Source: Halorubrum sp. PV6
GTDB taxonomy: Archaea; Halobacteriota; Halobacteria; Halobacteriales; Haloferacaceae
DNA: 64,000 nucleotides
Assembly: GCF_003990725.2 (NCBI RefSeq)
Contig: NZ_CP030064.1
Location: 434,001-498,000, forward strand
Direction of reading: 5' to 3'
Part shown: positions 8,129 to 17,043 of the stretch, piece by piece
Numbering within the stretch: position 1 is the first letter of the stretch
How the letters are laid out: each line of letters starts with the position of its first letter
Made by a program: the position numbers and the translations under genes
The notes under the pieces: model-generated
Database searches by the model: none
Told to the model about the DNA's origin: nothing
Seen by the model: only the letters and a program-made list of their open reading frames with translations

Positions 8129-9616
8129 TCACCCGTCTAACTCCTCGCGGAGCAGACCGTTCACCTCGCCGGGGTCGGCGCTCCCGCCCGTCGCCTGCAT
8201 CACCTGGCCGACGAGGAAGTTGATCGCGCCCGCGTCGCCGTCGTGGTAGTCGGCGACTGCGTCGGGGTTGTCGTCGATGGCGGCGGCGACGGCGGCCTCG
8301 ACCTCGCCGGAGTCGGCGACGCCGAGCCCCTCGCGATCGATGACCGTCTCGGGGTCGTCGCCGGCGTCGAGCATCTCGCGGAGGACGACCTCCTCGGCGT
8401 TTTTGACGGTGAGCTCGTCGTCGGCCACGAGTTCGATCAGCCGCGTGAACTCGTCGAGACGGTCCTCGACGTCCGTAATCTCCATCTCGCGGTAGTTCAG
8501 TTCGCCGAGGAGGTTGTCGGCGACCCACGTCGCGGCGAGTTCGGGGTCGAACTGCTCGGCCACGTCCTCGAAGAAGTCGGCGACCGCCTTCGTCGAGGTG
8601 AGCTTCGAGGCGGACTCGCGGTCGAGGCCGTACTCCTCGCGGAAGCGCTCGCGCCGAGCGTCGGGAAGCTCCGGGATCGGGATCTGCGATTTCCAGTCCG
8701 ATACTTCCAGCGCGGGGAGGTCGGCCTCTCGGAAGTAGCGGTAGTCCTTCTCGGCCTCCTTCGAGCGCATGGAGACGGTGACGCCGCGGGCCTCGTCCCA
8801 GTGGCGGGTCTCCTGTTCGATCTCGCGGCCGCGCCGGAGGACGTTTCGCTGTCGAGTGACCTCGTAGGCGAGCGCCTGCTCTGCGCCCTTGTGGCTGGAG
8901 ATGTTCTTGACCTCCGCGCGGTTCGCCTCCGCGAGGGCCTCCTCGGTGATCGTCCCGTCGTCGGCGACGGCGTCGTCGGGGACCAAGGAGACGTTGGCGT
9001 CGACGCGCAGGCTCCCGTCGCGGGTCGGCTCGAAGACGCCGAGGTACTCCAAGACCTCCTCGAGCTTCGCGAGGAACGCGCGGGTCTCCGCCGGCGACCG
9101 GAAGTCCGCCTCGGTGACGATCTCCATCAGCGGCGTCCCGGCGCGGTTGTAGTTCACCAACGTGTGCGTCGCCGACTCGATGGAGCCGCCGGCGTGCTGG
9201 AGGCTCCCCGGATCCTCTTCGAGGTGCGCGCGGGTGATGCCGATCGTTCGGGTCTCGTCGTCTGCGCGGACCTCGAGCTCGCCGGACTGGCAGATCGGGG
9301 CGTCGTACTGGGTGAGCTGGAAGTTCTTCGGCAGGTCGGGGTAGTAGTAGTTCTTCCGGTGGAACGTGGTCGTCTCGGGGATGTCGGCGTCGATCGCTTT
9401 CCCCACCTTCACGGCGGCCTCGACGGCGGCCTCGTTGAGGACCGGCAGCGCGCCCGGCAGCCCGAGACAGGTCGGGCAGGTGCGCGTGTTCGGCTCCTCG
9501 TCGTCTCCGGGCTCCGTCGAGCAGCCGCAGAAGATCTTGGTGTCGGTCTCGAGCTGGACATGGACCTCCAGCCCGATCACGACCGTCCGCTCCTCCGTCG
9601 CGGCCTGAGTGCTCAT
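8129..9616 (-). CDS. gatB: GatB: Asp-tRNA(Asn)/Glu-tRNA(Gln) amidotransferase subunit B
   Basis: A 495-aa GatB of normal length. As the tRNA-binding and kinase subunit of GatCAB, it helps convert misacylated Asp-tRNA(Asn) (and Glu-tRNA(Gln)) to the amide form. Hallmarks are VVIGLEVHVQL at the N-terminus, the zinc site around FCGCST and RTCPTC with LGLPGALPVLNE, RKNYYYPDLPKNFQLTQY, and NRAGTPLMEIVTE. A C-terminal YqeY/GatB tail ends in NFLVGQVMQATGG. Archaea also use GatDE for glutamine; no other gat gene lies in the window. It is followed after 25 nt by the SAMP2-like gene on the same strand. Confidence 0.97.
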   Translation of the reverse strand: MSTQAATEERTVVIGLEVHVQLETDTKIFCGCSTEPGDDEEPNTRTCPTCLGLPGALPVLNEAAVEAAVKVGKAIDADIPETTTFHRKNYYYPDLPKNFQLTQYDAPICQSGELEVRADDETRTIGITRAHLEEDPGSLQHAGGSIESATHTLVNYNRAGTPLMEIVTEADFRSPAETRAFLAKLEEVLEYLGVFEPTRDGSLRVDANVSLVPDDAVADDGTITEEALAEANRAEVKNISSHKGAEQALAYEVTRQRNVLRRGREIEQETRHWDEARGVTVSMRSKEAEKDYRYFREADLPALEVSDWKSQIPIPELPDARRERFREEYGLDRESASKLTSTKAVADFFEDVAEQFDPELAATWVADNLLGELNYREMEITDVEDRLDEFTRLIELVADDELTVKNAEEVVLREMLDAGDDPETVIDREGLGVADSGEVEAAVAAAIDDNPDAVADYHDGDAGAINFLVGQVMQATGGSADPGEVNGLLREELDG

Positions 9617-9754
9617 TACCGACCCGTTGTGAGCCGGCCACCTAAATCGTGTCGGGACCGGTACGGCGTGGATCTGTGCCCACTCATCGCGGGCGAGCCC
9701 GCTCTGGGACCGTTGCTAAACCCTTATGACCGCGGGGGTGAGAGAGACGGTCGT

Positions 9755-10450
9755 ATGAGCGATCTCCCGGACGACTTCGACTGTACCCTCACCAACTGGG
9801 AGTACATCTACGGGCTCTGCCGCAACGTGTCGAACGCGGTGAAACGCGCCGACTTCGAGCCCGACGTGGTGGTCGCGCTGGCCCGCGGCGGCTGGTTCGC
9901 GGGCCGGTGTATCTGCGATTTCCTCGGGCTCAACGACCTCACGAGCCTCAAGATGGAACACTACGTCGGCGCCGCGGAGAAGACCGACGAGCCCCAGATC
10001 CGCTACCCGATGCCGGAGGGCAGCGTCGAGGGGAAAAACGTCCTCATCATCGACGACATCGCGGACACCGGCGGCTCGATCCGCCGCGCCGAAGAGTACG
10101 TCTTGGACCGCGACGCGGGCGACGTGCGCACCGCCACGCTCCAACTGCTCGGCACCTCCGAGTTCCAGCCCGACTTCGTCGGCGAGCGCCTCGAACAGTG
10201 GACGTGGGTCGTCTACCCGTGGAACTTCCTCGAAGACATGATCGACCTCACCGAGGGCGCGATGGAGCGCGCCGACCAGACCGTCTTCGAGCGCGACGAC
10301 GTTCGACACTACCTCGAAGAGTACCACAGCATCGGCCGCATCGAGATGGAAGTCGCCCAGCCCGGTCGCCTCGACGAAGTCCTCGACGAGATGGTCCGTC
10401 GCGACGTCGCCGACCGGACCGGCGACGAGGCGTGGACGCTCGCCGAGTAA
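9755..10450 (+). CDS. Phosphoribosyltransferase family protein (HPRT-like)
   Basis: A 231-aa type I PRTase. The PRPP loop is VLIIDDIADTGGS (about 92-104), and the flexible-loop region includes ARGGWFAGRCICDFLG. The family transfers phosphoribosyl groups to bases; the archaeal relatives are usually annotated as hypoxanthine/xanthine-like PRTases. The C-terminal extension (about 160-231) is longer than in typical HPRT. The start at 9755 (MSDLPDDFDC) lies about 30 nt after a TATA-like CTTATGACC, fitting a short-leader or leaderless transcript. It is divergent from gatB. The true base substrate is not evident. Confidence 0.88.
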   Translation: MSDLPDDFDCTLTNWEYIYGLCRNVSNAVKRADFEPDVVVALARGGWFAGRCICDFLGLNDLTSLKMEHYVGAAEKTDEPQIRYPMPEGSVEGKNVLIIDDIADTGGSIRRAEEYVLDRDAGDVRTATLQLLGTSEFQPDFVGERLEQWTWVVYPWNFLEDMIDLTEGAMERADQTVFERDDVRHYLEEYHSIGRIEMEVAQPGRLDEVLDEMVRRDVADRTGDEAWTLAE

Positions 10451-10458
10451 CGACTCCG

Positions 10459-11115
10459 ATGTCCGGCGACGACTCGGGCTCGACGGACGATCTAGACTCC
10501 GACGCCGCCGCTATCGACGCCCTCCTCGCCGCGTACGACTTAAAAGACGAGCGGCGCACGGGGTGGCAGCTCCGCGGCGTCGACGACCCGGAGTCGGTCG
10601 CCGCACACGCGTGGGGCGTCGCGTACCTCGTGTTGGCGCTCGGCGACCGATTCCGCGACGACCTGCCCGGCCTCGACCTCGACCGCGCGCTCCGGCTCGC
10701 CGTGGTCCACGACGTCGCCGAGGCCGAGACCGGCGACGTGGCGACCCGCGCCGACGAAACCGTCGAAACGCCGGACTCGACCGCGAAAGAGGCCGCCGAG
10801 CGCGCCGCGATGGAGTCGCTCGCCGGGCCGCTCCCCGACCGGGTCCGCGACGCGTGGGAGGCGTACGAGGCCCGCGACTCGCCGGAGGCGCTCCTCGTCA
10901 AGGAGTGTGACCTCCTCGACGTCTGTCTACAGGCGGTCGTCTACGAGCGCGACGACCGCTACGACCCCGCCGCCGGCGACCCGGACGCGTTCCGCGAGTA
11001 CGACGACCTAGACGAGTTCTTCGCGACGACGGCCGCTCGCCTCCGGACCGACACCGGACGCGACCTGTTCGACCGCCTCTCGGATCGGTATCACGCCGCG
11101 CGCGACGAGGGGTGA
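10459..11115 (+). CDS. HD domain hydrolase (YfbR-like 5'-nucleotidase type)
   Basis: A 218-aa HD-superfamily protein. Metal ligands are visible in order: ESVAAHAWG (first His), VVHDVAEAETGD (His-Asp pair and a catalytic Glu) and KECDLLD (distal Asp). This order is that of YfbR/HDDC2-like deoxynucleoside 5'-monophosphatases. The start at 10459 is 8 nt after the PRTase stop, so the two genes probably form a nucleotide-salvage pair. Length is slightly above the usual 180-200 aa because of an acidic N-terminal tail. Exact substrate is inferred from family only. Confidence 0.85.
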   Translation: MSGDDSGSTDDLDSDAAAIDALLAAYDLKDERRTGWQLRGVDDPESVAAHAWGVAYLVLALGDRFRDDLPGLDLDRALRLAVVHDVAEAETGDVATRADETVETPDSTAKEAAERAAMESLAGPLPDRVRDAWEAYEARDSPEALLVKECDLLDVCLQAVVYERDDRYDPAAGDPDAFREYDDLDEFFATTAARLRTDTGRDLFDRLSDRYHAARDEG

Positions 11116-11274
11116 CCGGTCCGCCCCGAGATACCCGCGCTCCGGCACAGGGTACGACGTTCGTCGAAACGCTTAAACGACGGCTGTGGGTCCTCTCACG
11201 GCCGATCTGCGGCGAGAGATAGCAAGAACGTTAACGGATGAGTTCGTTTCGGGCACTGAGAGCTTTCACCACGC

Positions 11275-12687
11275 ATGTCCGAGACCACTGACCTGATCAT
11301 CGTCGGCGGGGGAATCAGCGGGGCGTCGCTTTTATACACGGTTGCGAAGTTCACCGACGTCGACGACGTGACGCTGATCGAAAAAGAGCGGGAGATCGCC
11401 GCGATCAACTCCGACCGAACGAACAACTCCCAGACGCTGCATTTCGGCGACATCGAGACGAACTACACCTTAGAAAAAGCCGAGGAGGTCAAGGAGGGCG
11501 CCGAACTGCTCGCGGGCTATCTCGAGGGAACCGACCCTGACCGGGAGATGCACAGCAAGCGCAGCAAGATGGTCCTCGGCGTCGGCGACGAGGAGGTCAC
11601 CAAACTGGAAGAGCGGTATCACGACGAGGGGTTCGGCGACCTCTTCCCGAAGCTCCGCGAGATCGGCCGCGAGGAGATAGCCGACCTCGAGCCGAAGGTC
11701 GTCGAAGGCCGCGACCGGTCCACGGAGCTCAAAGCGCTCCAGACGCCCGACGGCTACGTCGTCGACTACGGCGCGGTCGCGGAGTCGTTCGTCGACGCCG
11801 CCCGCGAGGAGGCGGGCGTCGGCGTCCACCTCGGCACCGCGGTCGAGAACGTCGACGAGGGGCGCGACGGGTTCACCGTCGAGACGGACGACGGCGACTT
11901 CGAGGCCGACGCCGTCGTCGTCGCCGCCGGCTCCCACAGCCTCCAGTTCGCCAAGGAGATGGGGTACGGTGAGCACATGTCGCTTCTGCCCGTCGCTGGC
12001 AGCTTCTTCCTCGCGGACGACCTGCTGAACGGGAAGGTGTACACGCTCCAGATGAAGAAACTCCCGTTCGCGGCGGTCCACGGCGACGCCGACGTTCACG
12101 ACGACGGCGTCACGCGCTTCGGTCCCACGGCCAAACTCGTTCCGGCGCTCGAACGCGGCCGGCTCTCCACCGTGAGCGACTTCGCCGACGTGTTCGGCTT
12201 CTCGCCGGCGTCGGTCCTCAGCTACGCCAACATCCTCTCCGACCGGATCCTGTTCCCCTACGTCGTTCGGAACCTCGTGTACGACCTCCCCGAGGTCGGC
12301 AAGCGCGCGTTCCTCCCGAACGTCCAGAAGGTGGTCCCGACGGTCGACGTCGACGACATCGAGCGCGCGAAGGGGTACGGCGGCGTGCGCCCGCAGATCG
12401 TCGACACGAAGAACAAGGAACTCGACATGGGCGAAGCGAAGATCACCGGCGACGGCATCCTGTTTAACATCACGCCCTCGCCGGGCGCCTCGACCGCACT
12501 GAAAAACGCGATGACCGACGTGCAGACGGTCCTCGACTTCTTCGACGCGGACTACGAGTTCGACGAGGCGGCCTTCCGCGACGCGACCATCGAGAACTTC
12601 CCGCGCGCCGACGCCGAGGCGGAGCCGACCGCGGCGGACGCCGGCGAGACCGACGACGACCGCGTCGCCGCCGAAGCCGACGACTGA
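11275..12687 (+). CDS. mqo: Malate:quinone oxidoreductase-like FAD enzyme
   Basis: A 470-aa FAD-dependent enzyme with N-terminal dinucleotide fold VGGGISGASLLYTVA. It carries signatures of the Helicobacter-type Mqo: NNSQTLHFGDIETNYT, GSFFLADDLLNGKVYT, KLPFAAVHGDADV, GYGGVRPQIVD and ITPSPGAS. Mqo oxidises malate to oxaloacetate and passes electrons directly to the membrane quinone, bypassing NAD malate dehydrogenase. No transmembrane helix is seen, consistent with a peripheral membrane enzyme. An acidic, Ala-rich tail of about 30 residues ends the protein. A related 2-hydroxyacid oxidase activity cannot be excluded. It is a single-gene unit with about 160 nt of upstream sequence. Confidence 0.87.
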   Translation: MSETTDLIIVGGGISGASLLYTVAKFTDVDDVTLIEKEREIAAINSDRTNNSQTLHFGDIETNYTLEKAEEVKEGAELLAGYLEGTDPDREMHSKRSKMVLGVGDEEVTKLEERYHDEGFGDLFPKLREIGREEIADLEPKVVEGRDRSTELKALQTPDGYVVDYGAVAESFVDAAREEAGVGVHLGTAVENVDEGRDGFTVETDDGDFEADAVVVAAGSHSLQFAKEMGYGEHMSLLPVAGSFFLADDLLNGKVYTLQMKKLPFAAVHGDADVHDDGVTRFGPTAKLVPALERGRLSTVSDFADVFGFSPASVLSYANILSDRILFPYVVRNLVYDLPEVGKRAFLPNVQKVVPTVDVDDIERAKGYGGVRPQIVDTKNKELDMGEAKITGDGILFNITPSPGASTALKNAMTDVQTVLDFFDADYEFDEAAFRDATIENFPRADAEAEPTAADAGETDDDRVAAEADD

Positions 12688-12722
12688 CGCGGCGCGCCGA
12701 GTCGCCGACCCGGTTCCGTTCA

Positions 12723-13166
12723 CTAACCCTTGCGACCGTTTAGAGCCCGACGACAGAGCGCCCCGAGCGCGTGGCTGCCGCCAGCGAGCGCAACCGCTAT
12801 CGGCCCCCAAAGCGCCGGCGCTCCGTGTCCGTAGAACGACAGCACGAACGCCACGGGCGCCGCGTCTCCCGTCGCGATCAGCCACGTGTAGAACGTCACC
12901 GGCCCGTACACCGGTCCGAACACCAGCCCGGCGCTGACGAGGAGCCCGCTCCCGCCGTACGCGGCACCGGTCGCGAGCAGGGCGCCGAGCAGGACGAACA
13001 GCCACAGCACCGCCTCGGGTATCGCGTCGAAGGCGGCGTGCGAGACGAACGCGAACAGTCCGGTCGCGGCGAACAGCCCCGCCCCTGCCGCGGCGCCCGA
13101 CCGTCTCGGCGCCGAGGGGCTCCCGAGGAGCAGTCGCCGGGCCGTCTCCTTCGTGTCGCGGGTCAT
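12723..13166 (-). CDS. Small multi-TM membrane protein, unknown function
   Basis: A 147-aa protein with about four hydrophobic segments: GLFAATGLFAFVSHAAFDAI, VLWLFVLLGALLATGAAYG, GLLVSAGLVFGPVYGPVTFYTWL, and ALWGPIAVALAGGSHALGAL. The N-terminus is basic (MTRDTKETARRLLLGS) and would stay in the cytoplasm. Start 13166 was chosen because the longer reading enters a tandemly repeated segment (13191-13235) and lacks protein-like character. I recognise no family. It is convergent with mqo and downstream of the HD-domain gene on the same strand. Confidence 0.65.
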   Translation of the reverse strand: MTRDTKETARRLLLGSPSAPRRSGAAAGAGLFAATGLFAFVSHAAFDAIPEAVLWLFVLLGALLATGAAYGGSGLLVSAGLVFGPVYGPVTFYTWLIATGDAAPVAFVLSFYGHGAPALWGPIAVALAGGSHALGALCRRALNGRKG

Positions 13167-13190
13167 GCGTTCGTTGGGTGTCCGACTCCG

Positions 13191-13235
13191 CGGGCATACG
13201 TCTTCCGCAGCGGCGGGCATACGTCTTCCGCAGCG
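13191..13235. repeat. Short tandem direct repeat (23-bp period)
   Basis: Two identical 22-bp copies lie at 13191-13212 and 13214-13235, separated by one base. They begin CGGGCATACG and end CCGCAGCG. They sit in the 135-nt gap between the HD-hydrolase gene and the small membrane protein gene, upstream of the latter. The rest of the gap shows further CCGACG/ACGTCTCC similarity but no clear promoter. Confidence 0.85.
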
Positions 13236-13301
13236 ATACCTCGTGGGCGCGCTCGCCTGCGGCACCCCCGTCTGATCTACGCCTCCGACGCGCCGTCCGA
13301 C

Positions 13302-14726
13302 CTACGTCTCCGACGCGACGCCGACCTCGCGCTCGAACGCCTCCCGAAGCACGCGAATCGCCCGGCGTTTCAGCCCGTCGGGGACGAACACGAAGGGGAT
13401 CGGCACGTCGAACGCGCGGTCGCCGTACAGCCCCCAGTCGCCGACGGAGCGCGTCGTCCCGCCGTACGCGATGGGGATGTCCTCCAGTTCGTCGGGGTCG
13501 TAGGCGGGCACGTACGACCGGTCGACCCACACCTCGTGGACCGGCACGTCGAGGGCGTCGGCGAGGAGCCGCTCCAGCCGGTCGTCGCCCTCGGTGAGCC
13601 AGGTCGTGAACCGTTCGAGGGGGGCGCCCTCACCGCCCAGGTCGGCGTCTAAGTCGTTCCCGATCCGGTCGGCGAGAGCGATCCGGTGTTTCCAGCACGT
13701 GGTGGGGAAGCGCCGCCCGCGGAAGCGGTCGTACATCGAGGCCAGCACCGAGTCCGGGCGCTCGCGGGCGGCGTTTCGGAGCCGTTCGAGCACCGCGTTG
13801 TCGTCGAGTTCGCGGTCTAAGATGCCGTCGACCGTGACGGGGCTCTCGCCGGTCTCGGCGGCGTACTCCCCGAGCAGTTCCTGTAAGAGCCGGTTCGCGT
13901 ACACCGACTTGTGGTGTTGGGTGACCCACATGTACAACGCGATCCGGCCTTCGAGGTAGTTGCCGATGGTCGACAGCGCCTTCTCCGAGAGCGCCAGCCC
14001 CTCCTCGGGGTGGGCGGTGTAGGCGTCGACCATGCGCTCGACGTCGAAGCTCAACACGCCCGCGCCGGTCATGTAGTTGTCTCGGGTGATGTAGTCGAGC
14101 CGGTCCACGTCGATAGGCGAGTGGAGCAGCTGCGCGCCGACGCCGTACTGCCACGGCTCCCCGCGCTCGTACGCGAGGCTGTAGCCGAGGACGTACGCGC
14201 ACACCTCGAAGGGGTCCACGTCGAACGCGCGGAGGGCGTCGCCGTACTCCTCGACGATGATCACGCAGCCGAGCAGCTCGTGTGGGCTCGCCGAGCGGAG
14301 CGGCGCGCCGCCGACGCCGGCGTCGTCGAAGGCGTCGACCAGTCCGGTCTCCGCGACTCGCTCTCGGAGCACGCCTTCGTCGAGGAACCCCTCGGAGAGG
14401 TGCGAGAAGGGCGGATGCCCGACGTCGTGGAGCAGGCAGGCGCACTCCAGGGTGCGCTGGATCTCTTCGAGTTCGTCGAGGGCGGCGTCCCGCGTGAAGT
14501 ACGACTGCTTCCGGAGGTTCTCGAAGACGGTGCGGCCGAGGTGGTAGACGCCGAGCGAGTGTTCGAATCTGGTGTGGTTCGCGCTCGGGTAGACGAGGTG
14601 GGTCGCCGAGAGCTGACGAACGTGGCGGAGCCGCTGAAACGGCCGGGTGTCGACGACGCCCTCGACGAGCGCGTCCGGCAGTTCCACGTACCCGTGGACG
14701 GCGTCTTTGATCTGCGTGGTGGGCAT
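13302..14726 (-). CDS. HD domain phosphohydrolase (SAMHD1/dGTPase-like)
   Basis: A 474-aa HD-superfamily protein resembling archaeal/bacterial dNTP triphosphohydrolase-like enzymes of the SAMHD1 group. N-terminal KDAVHGYVELPD, RLRHVRQLSATHLVYPSANH and TRFEHSLGVYHLG carry the first histidine. The HD pair is LLHDVGHPPFSH, and the distal Asp lies in DRLDYITRDNYMTG. That combination is the classic set for this family. The C-terminal third (about 300-474) is an alpha-helical region without a named domain that I recognise. The start MPTTQIKDAVHG matches family N-termini. Probable role: nucleotide pool control; substrate not proven by sequence. Confidence 0.88.
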   Translation of the reverse strand: MPTTQIKDAVHGYVELPDALVEGVVDTRPFQRLRHVRQLSATHLVYPSANHTRFEHSLGVYHLGRTVFENLRKQSYFTRDAALDELEEIQRTLECACLLHDVGHPPFSHLSEGFLDEGVLRERVAETGLVDAFDDAGVGGAPLRSASPHELLGCVIIVEEYGDALRAFDVDPFEVCAYVLGYSLAYERGEPWQYGVGAQLLHSPIDVDRLDYITRDNYMTGAGVLSFDVERMVDAYTAHPEEGLALSEKALSTIGNYLEGRIALYMWVTQHHKSVYANRLLQELLGEYAAETGESPVTVDGILDRELDDNAVLERLRNAARERPDSVLASMYDRFRGRRFPTTCWKHRIALADRIGNDLDADLGGEGAPLERFTTWLTEGDDRLERLLADALDVPVHEVWVDRSYVPAYDPDELEDIPIAYGGTTRSVGDWGLYGDRAFDVPIPFVFVPDGLKRRAIRVLREAFEREVGVASET

Positions 14727-14856
14727 CGATTGTGGAGACGAGTGGCTCCCGCGACCTGCCTGTTTCGGTCCTCGCTCCTGTGACCGGCGCGTCTCGGCGC
14801 TCGCTCACCCACCCCCGATTCACACCGTATAAATGCGAGCGCGGTAACCGACGCGT

Positions 14857-15021
14857 ATGGTATCGGACGCCACCGACGACGCGGACTCGCGGCCGGACGC
14901 CGCGACCGACTCCCCGCTCGCCGCCCGGTGGCTCGCGCTCGACCGCGGCTGGCAGGCCCTCGCGCTCGGCATCACCGTCGTGGGCGCCCACCTCGCGGGG
15001 CAGGCCGCGGGGCTCTTCTGA
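14857..15021 (+). CDS. 54-aa single-TM protein coupled to the YeiH permease gene
   Basis: Too short for most gene finders. It starts at ATG 14857 and ends in TGA at 15019-15021, overlapping the ATG of the following permease gene by one base (TGATG). The protein has an acidic N-terminus (MVSDATDDADSRPD), then WLALDRGWQALALG and a hydrophobic stretch ITVVGAHLAGQAAGLF that could form one membrane helix. The TATA-like element CGTATAAATG at 14827-14836 lies about 25 nt upstream of the start, so this ORF rather than the permease is positioned at the 5' end of the transcript. Its function is unknown; it may be an accessory subunit of the permease. Confidence 0.6.
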   Translation: MVSDATDDADSRPDAATDSPLAARWLALDRGWQALALGITVVGAHLAGQAAGLF

Positions 15022-16016
15022 TGGGCGTCGTCGCCGCCGCCCGCCCGTACCTTCCGGGCCTCGCCCTGCTGGCCGTCGGCGCGCTCGCCGCCCGCCTCGT
15101 CGCCGGCGCGGTCGACGGGCTGCAGCCGCTCGTCGTCGCGGTCGCGATCGGTGCGCTCGTCGGCAACACCGTCGGCACGCCGGACGCCGCCGAGCCCGGC
15201 GTCGGCGTCGACAAGCTCTTCTTGGAGACCGGCATCGTCCTGCTCGGCGCGGCGGTCGTCGTCGAGGAGTTCCTCGCCGCGGGGCCGACCGTCCTCGGCC
15301 TCGTCGTCGTCGCCGTCGCGGGCGGCCTGCTGCTCGCGGAGCTTATCGCTCGGGTTCTCTTCCGGCTCGACGGGACGACGCCCTCGCTTTTGGCCGCGGG
15401 CGCGAGCATCTGCGGCGTCTCCGCCGTCGTCGCCATCGGGCGGGTGCTTGACGCCCGCGGGTCGGCGATCACGTTCGCGGCGGCGACCGTCCTGCTCTTC
15501 GACGCGCTCACGCTCGTCGCGTTCCCCGTCGCGGGCGAGTGGCTCGGGCTCACCGGCCGACAGTTCGGCGTCTGGGCCGGCGTGAGCATGTTCTCGACCG
15601 GCCCCGTCGCGGCCGCGGGGTTCGCGCACTCCCCGGAGGCGGGCCAGTGGGCGACCGTGACGAAGCTGGCGCGCAACTCGCTTCTCGGCGGCGTCGCCAT
15701 CGCCTACTCGCTGGCGTACACCGCGCGCTCGGCGACGGAGCCGGGCGTGCGACGGCTGTGGGCCGAGTTCCCCAAGTTCCTGCTCGGCTTCCTCGTAGTC
15801 GCCGCGGTCGCGAACAGCGGGCTCCTCTCGCCGGCCGCGCTGGAGTCGATCGGTCGCGTGTCGGACGCGCTCTTCACGCTCGCGTTCGTCGGCCTCGGCC
15901 TCTCGATCCGGGTCCGGGAGATGCGCGAGGTCGGCGGGGCGGCCGTCGGCGCCGTGTTGGTCCACCTGCTCGTCGTCAGCGCGCTCGCGCTCGCGGCGGT
16001 GCGGTGGCTGCTGTAG
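15021..16016 (+). CDS. YeiH/UPF0324 family putative sulfate exporter
   Basis: A 331-aa integral membrane protein with about 10 hydrophobic helices, of the YeiH (UPF0324) family often annotated as putative sulfate exporter. Family segments include ALVGNTVGTP, LLETGIVLLG-like FLETGIVLLGAAVVVEEF, LLAAGASICGVSAVVAIG, GVWAGVSMFSTGPVAAAGF and the C-terminal GLGLSIRVREM. The start codon overlaps the stop of the 54-aa ORF, indicating coupled translation. The transported substrate is not established for the archaeal members. Length agrees with the family. Confidence 0.87.
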   Translation: MGVVAAARPYLPGLALLAVGALAARLVAGAVDGLQPLVVAVAIGALVGNTVGTPDAAEPGVGVDKLFLETGIVLLGAAVVVEEFLAAGPTVLGLVVVAVAGGLLLAELIARVLFRLDGTTPSLLAAGASICGVSAVVAIGRVLDARGSAITFAAATVLLFDALTLVAFPVAGEWLGLTGRQFGVWAGVSMFSTGPVAAAGFAHSPEAGQWATVTKLARNSLLGGVAIAYSLAYTARSATEPGVRRLWAEFPKFLLGFLVVAAVANSGLLSPAALESIGRVSDALFTLAFVGLGLSIRVREMREVGGAAVGAVLVHLLVVSALALAAVRWLL

Positions 16017-16030
16017 CCCCTTTTTCAGTC

Positions 16031-16038
16031 CTTATAAG
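16031..16038 (+). promoter_or_regulatory. TATA box of the MTA phosphorylase gene
   Basis: CTTATAAG centred about 27 nt before the ATG at 16062 and preceded by a T-run from 16020. The spacing fits the leaderless transcription that is normal for haloarchaea. It also supports the chosen start. Confidence 0.7.
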
Positions 16039-16061
16039 TAGCGAGCGGGCACACTCCGTGT

Positions 16062-16943
16062 ATGAGCACTATCGGATTCATCGGCGGCAGCGGCATCTAC
16101 GAGGCCCTCCCGCTGAACAACGTGCGCGAAGTTGAGTACGACACCCCCTACGGCGAGCCGAGCGACGCCATCACCATCGGCGAGTTCGCCGACACCGGTC
16201 GAGAGGTCGCCTTCCTCCCGCGGCACGGCTCGGACCACGGCGTGTCGCCCACCGACCTCCCGTACCGCGCGAATATGTACGCATTAAAGCAGGCGGGCGT
16301 CACGCACATCTTCGCGTCGAACGCGGTGGGGAGTTTAAAAGAGGAGCTGGAACCCGGCACGCTCGTCGTCCCCGATCAGATCTACGACCGAACGAAACGC
16401 CGCGACCTCTCCTTTTTCGGTGACGGCGTCGTCGTCCACCAGCCGTTCGCGGACCCGTACAGCCCCGAACTGGTCGACCACCTCACCGAGGCCGCGGACT
16501 CGGCCGTCGTCGGCGACGACGAGTCGGACGGCCCGACCGTCGTCAAGGGCGGCACCTACGTCTGTATCGAGGGCCCCCAGTACTCGACGCGCGCCGAGTC
16601 GGAGTTTTATAAGGCGCAGGGGTGGGATCTGGTCGGGATGACCGCGATCCCGGAGGCGAAGCTCGCCCGCGAGGCCGAAATCGCGTACGCGACGATCGCC
16701 GGCGTCACCGACTACGACGTCTGGAAGGCGGACAGCGAGGTGACGCTCGAAGAGGTACTGGAAAACGCCGAGCAGAACCAGCAGGCGATCAAAGCCGCCG
16801 TCGAGGAGGCCGTGCGCACGCTCCCGGACGATCTGGAGTGCGACGCGCACACCTCCCTCGAAGGCACGATCAACACGCCGACCGAAGCGATTCCCGACGA
16901 GACTCGCGAGCGCGTCGAGCCGCTGCTGGGCGACTACTTATAA
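16062..16943 (+). CDS. mtnP: S-methyl-5'-thioadenosine phosphorylase
   Basis: A 293-aa purine nucleoside phosphorylase family enzyme of the MTAP group. It cleaves 5'-methylthioadenosine (from polyamine or SAM metabolism) with phosphate to adenine and methylthioribose-1-phosphate. Motifs are IGFIGGSGIYEAL at the N-terminus, FLPRHGSDHGVSPTDLPYRAN for phosphate and ribose, ASNAVGSLKEELEPG, VCIEGPQYSTRAESEFY, and GMTAIPEAKLAREAEI near the purine site. TDYDVW carries the acidic residue that selects 6-aminopurines. The length is slightly larger than the usual 260-285 aa. It is a single-gene unit behind its own TATA box. Confidence 0.93.
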   Translation: MSTIGFIGGSGIYEALPLNNVREVEYDTPYGEPSDAITIGEFADTGREVAFLPRHGSDHGVSPTDLPYRANMYALKQAGVTHIFASNAVGSLKEELEPGTLVVPDQIYDRTKRRDLSFFGDGVVVHQPFADPYSPELVDHLTEAADSAVVGDDESDGPTVVKGGTYVCIEGPQYSTRAESEFYKAQGWDLVGMTAIPEAKLAREAEIAYATIAGVTDYDVWKADSEVTLEEVLENAEQNQQAIKAAVEEAVRTLPDDLECDAHTSLEGTINTPTEAIPDETRERVEPLLGDYL

Positions 16944-17043
16944 ACATCTGCGGCAGTGTGGTGGCGTGTGCCTCCGAACGCCCGCAGGGCGTGAGGAGCA
17001 TGCGCGAGGGACGCGGCGAGCGCTGACAAGCGCGAGCCGCGAG

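Noticed and set aside
8243-9754. Long plus-strand extension upstream of the PRTase gene
   Set aside because: It is antisense to gatB; the PRTase begins at the family-like MSDLPDDFDC.
11470-13530. A 686-aa minus-strand reading frame over the mqo gene
   Set aside because: It is the antisense shadow of Mqo and the small membrane protein; composition is Arg/Val/Asp-rich with no motif, as expected in high-G+C DNA.
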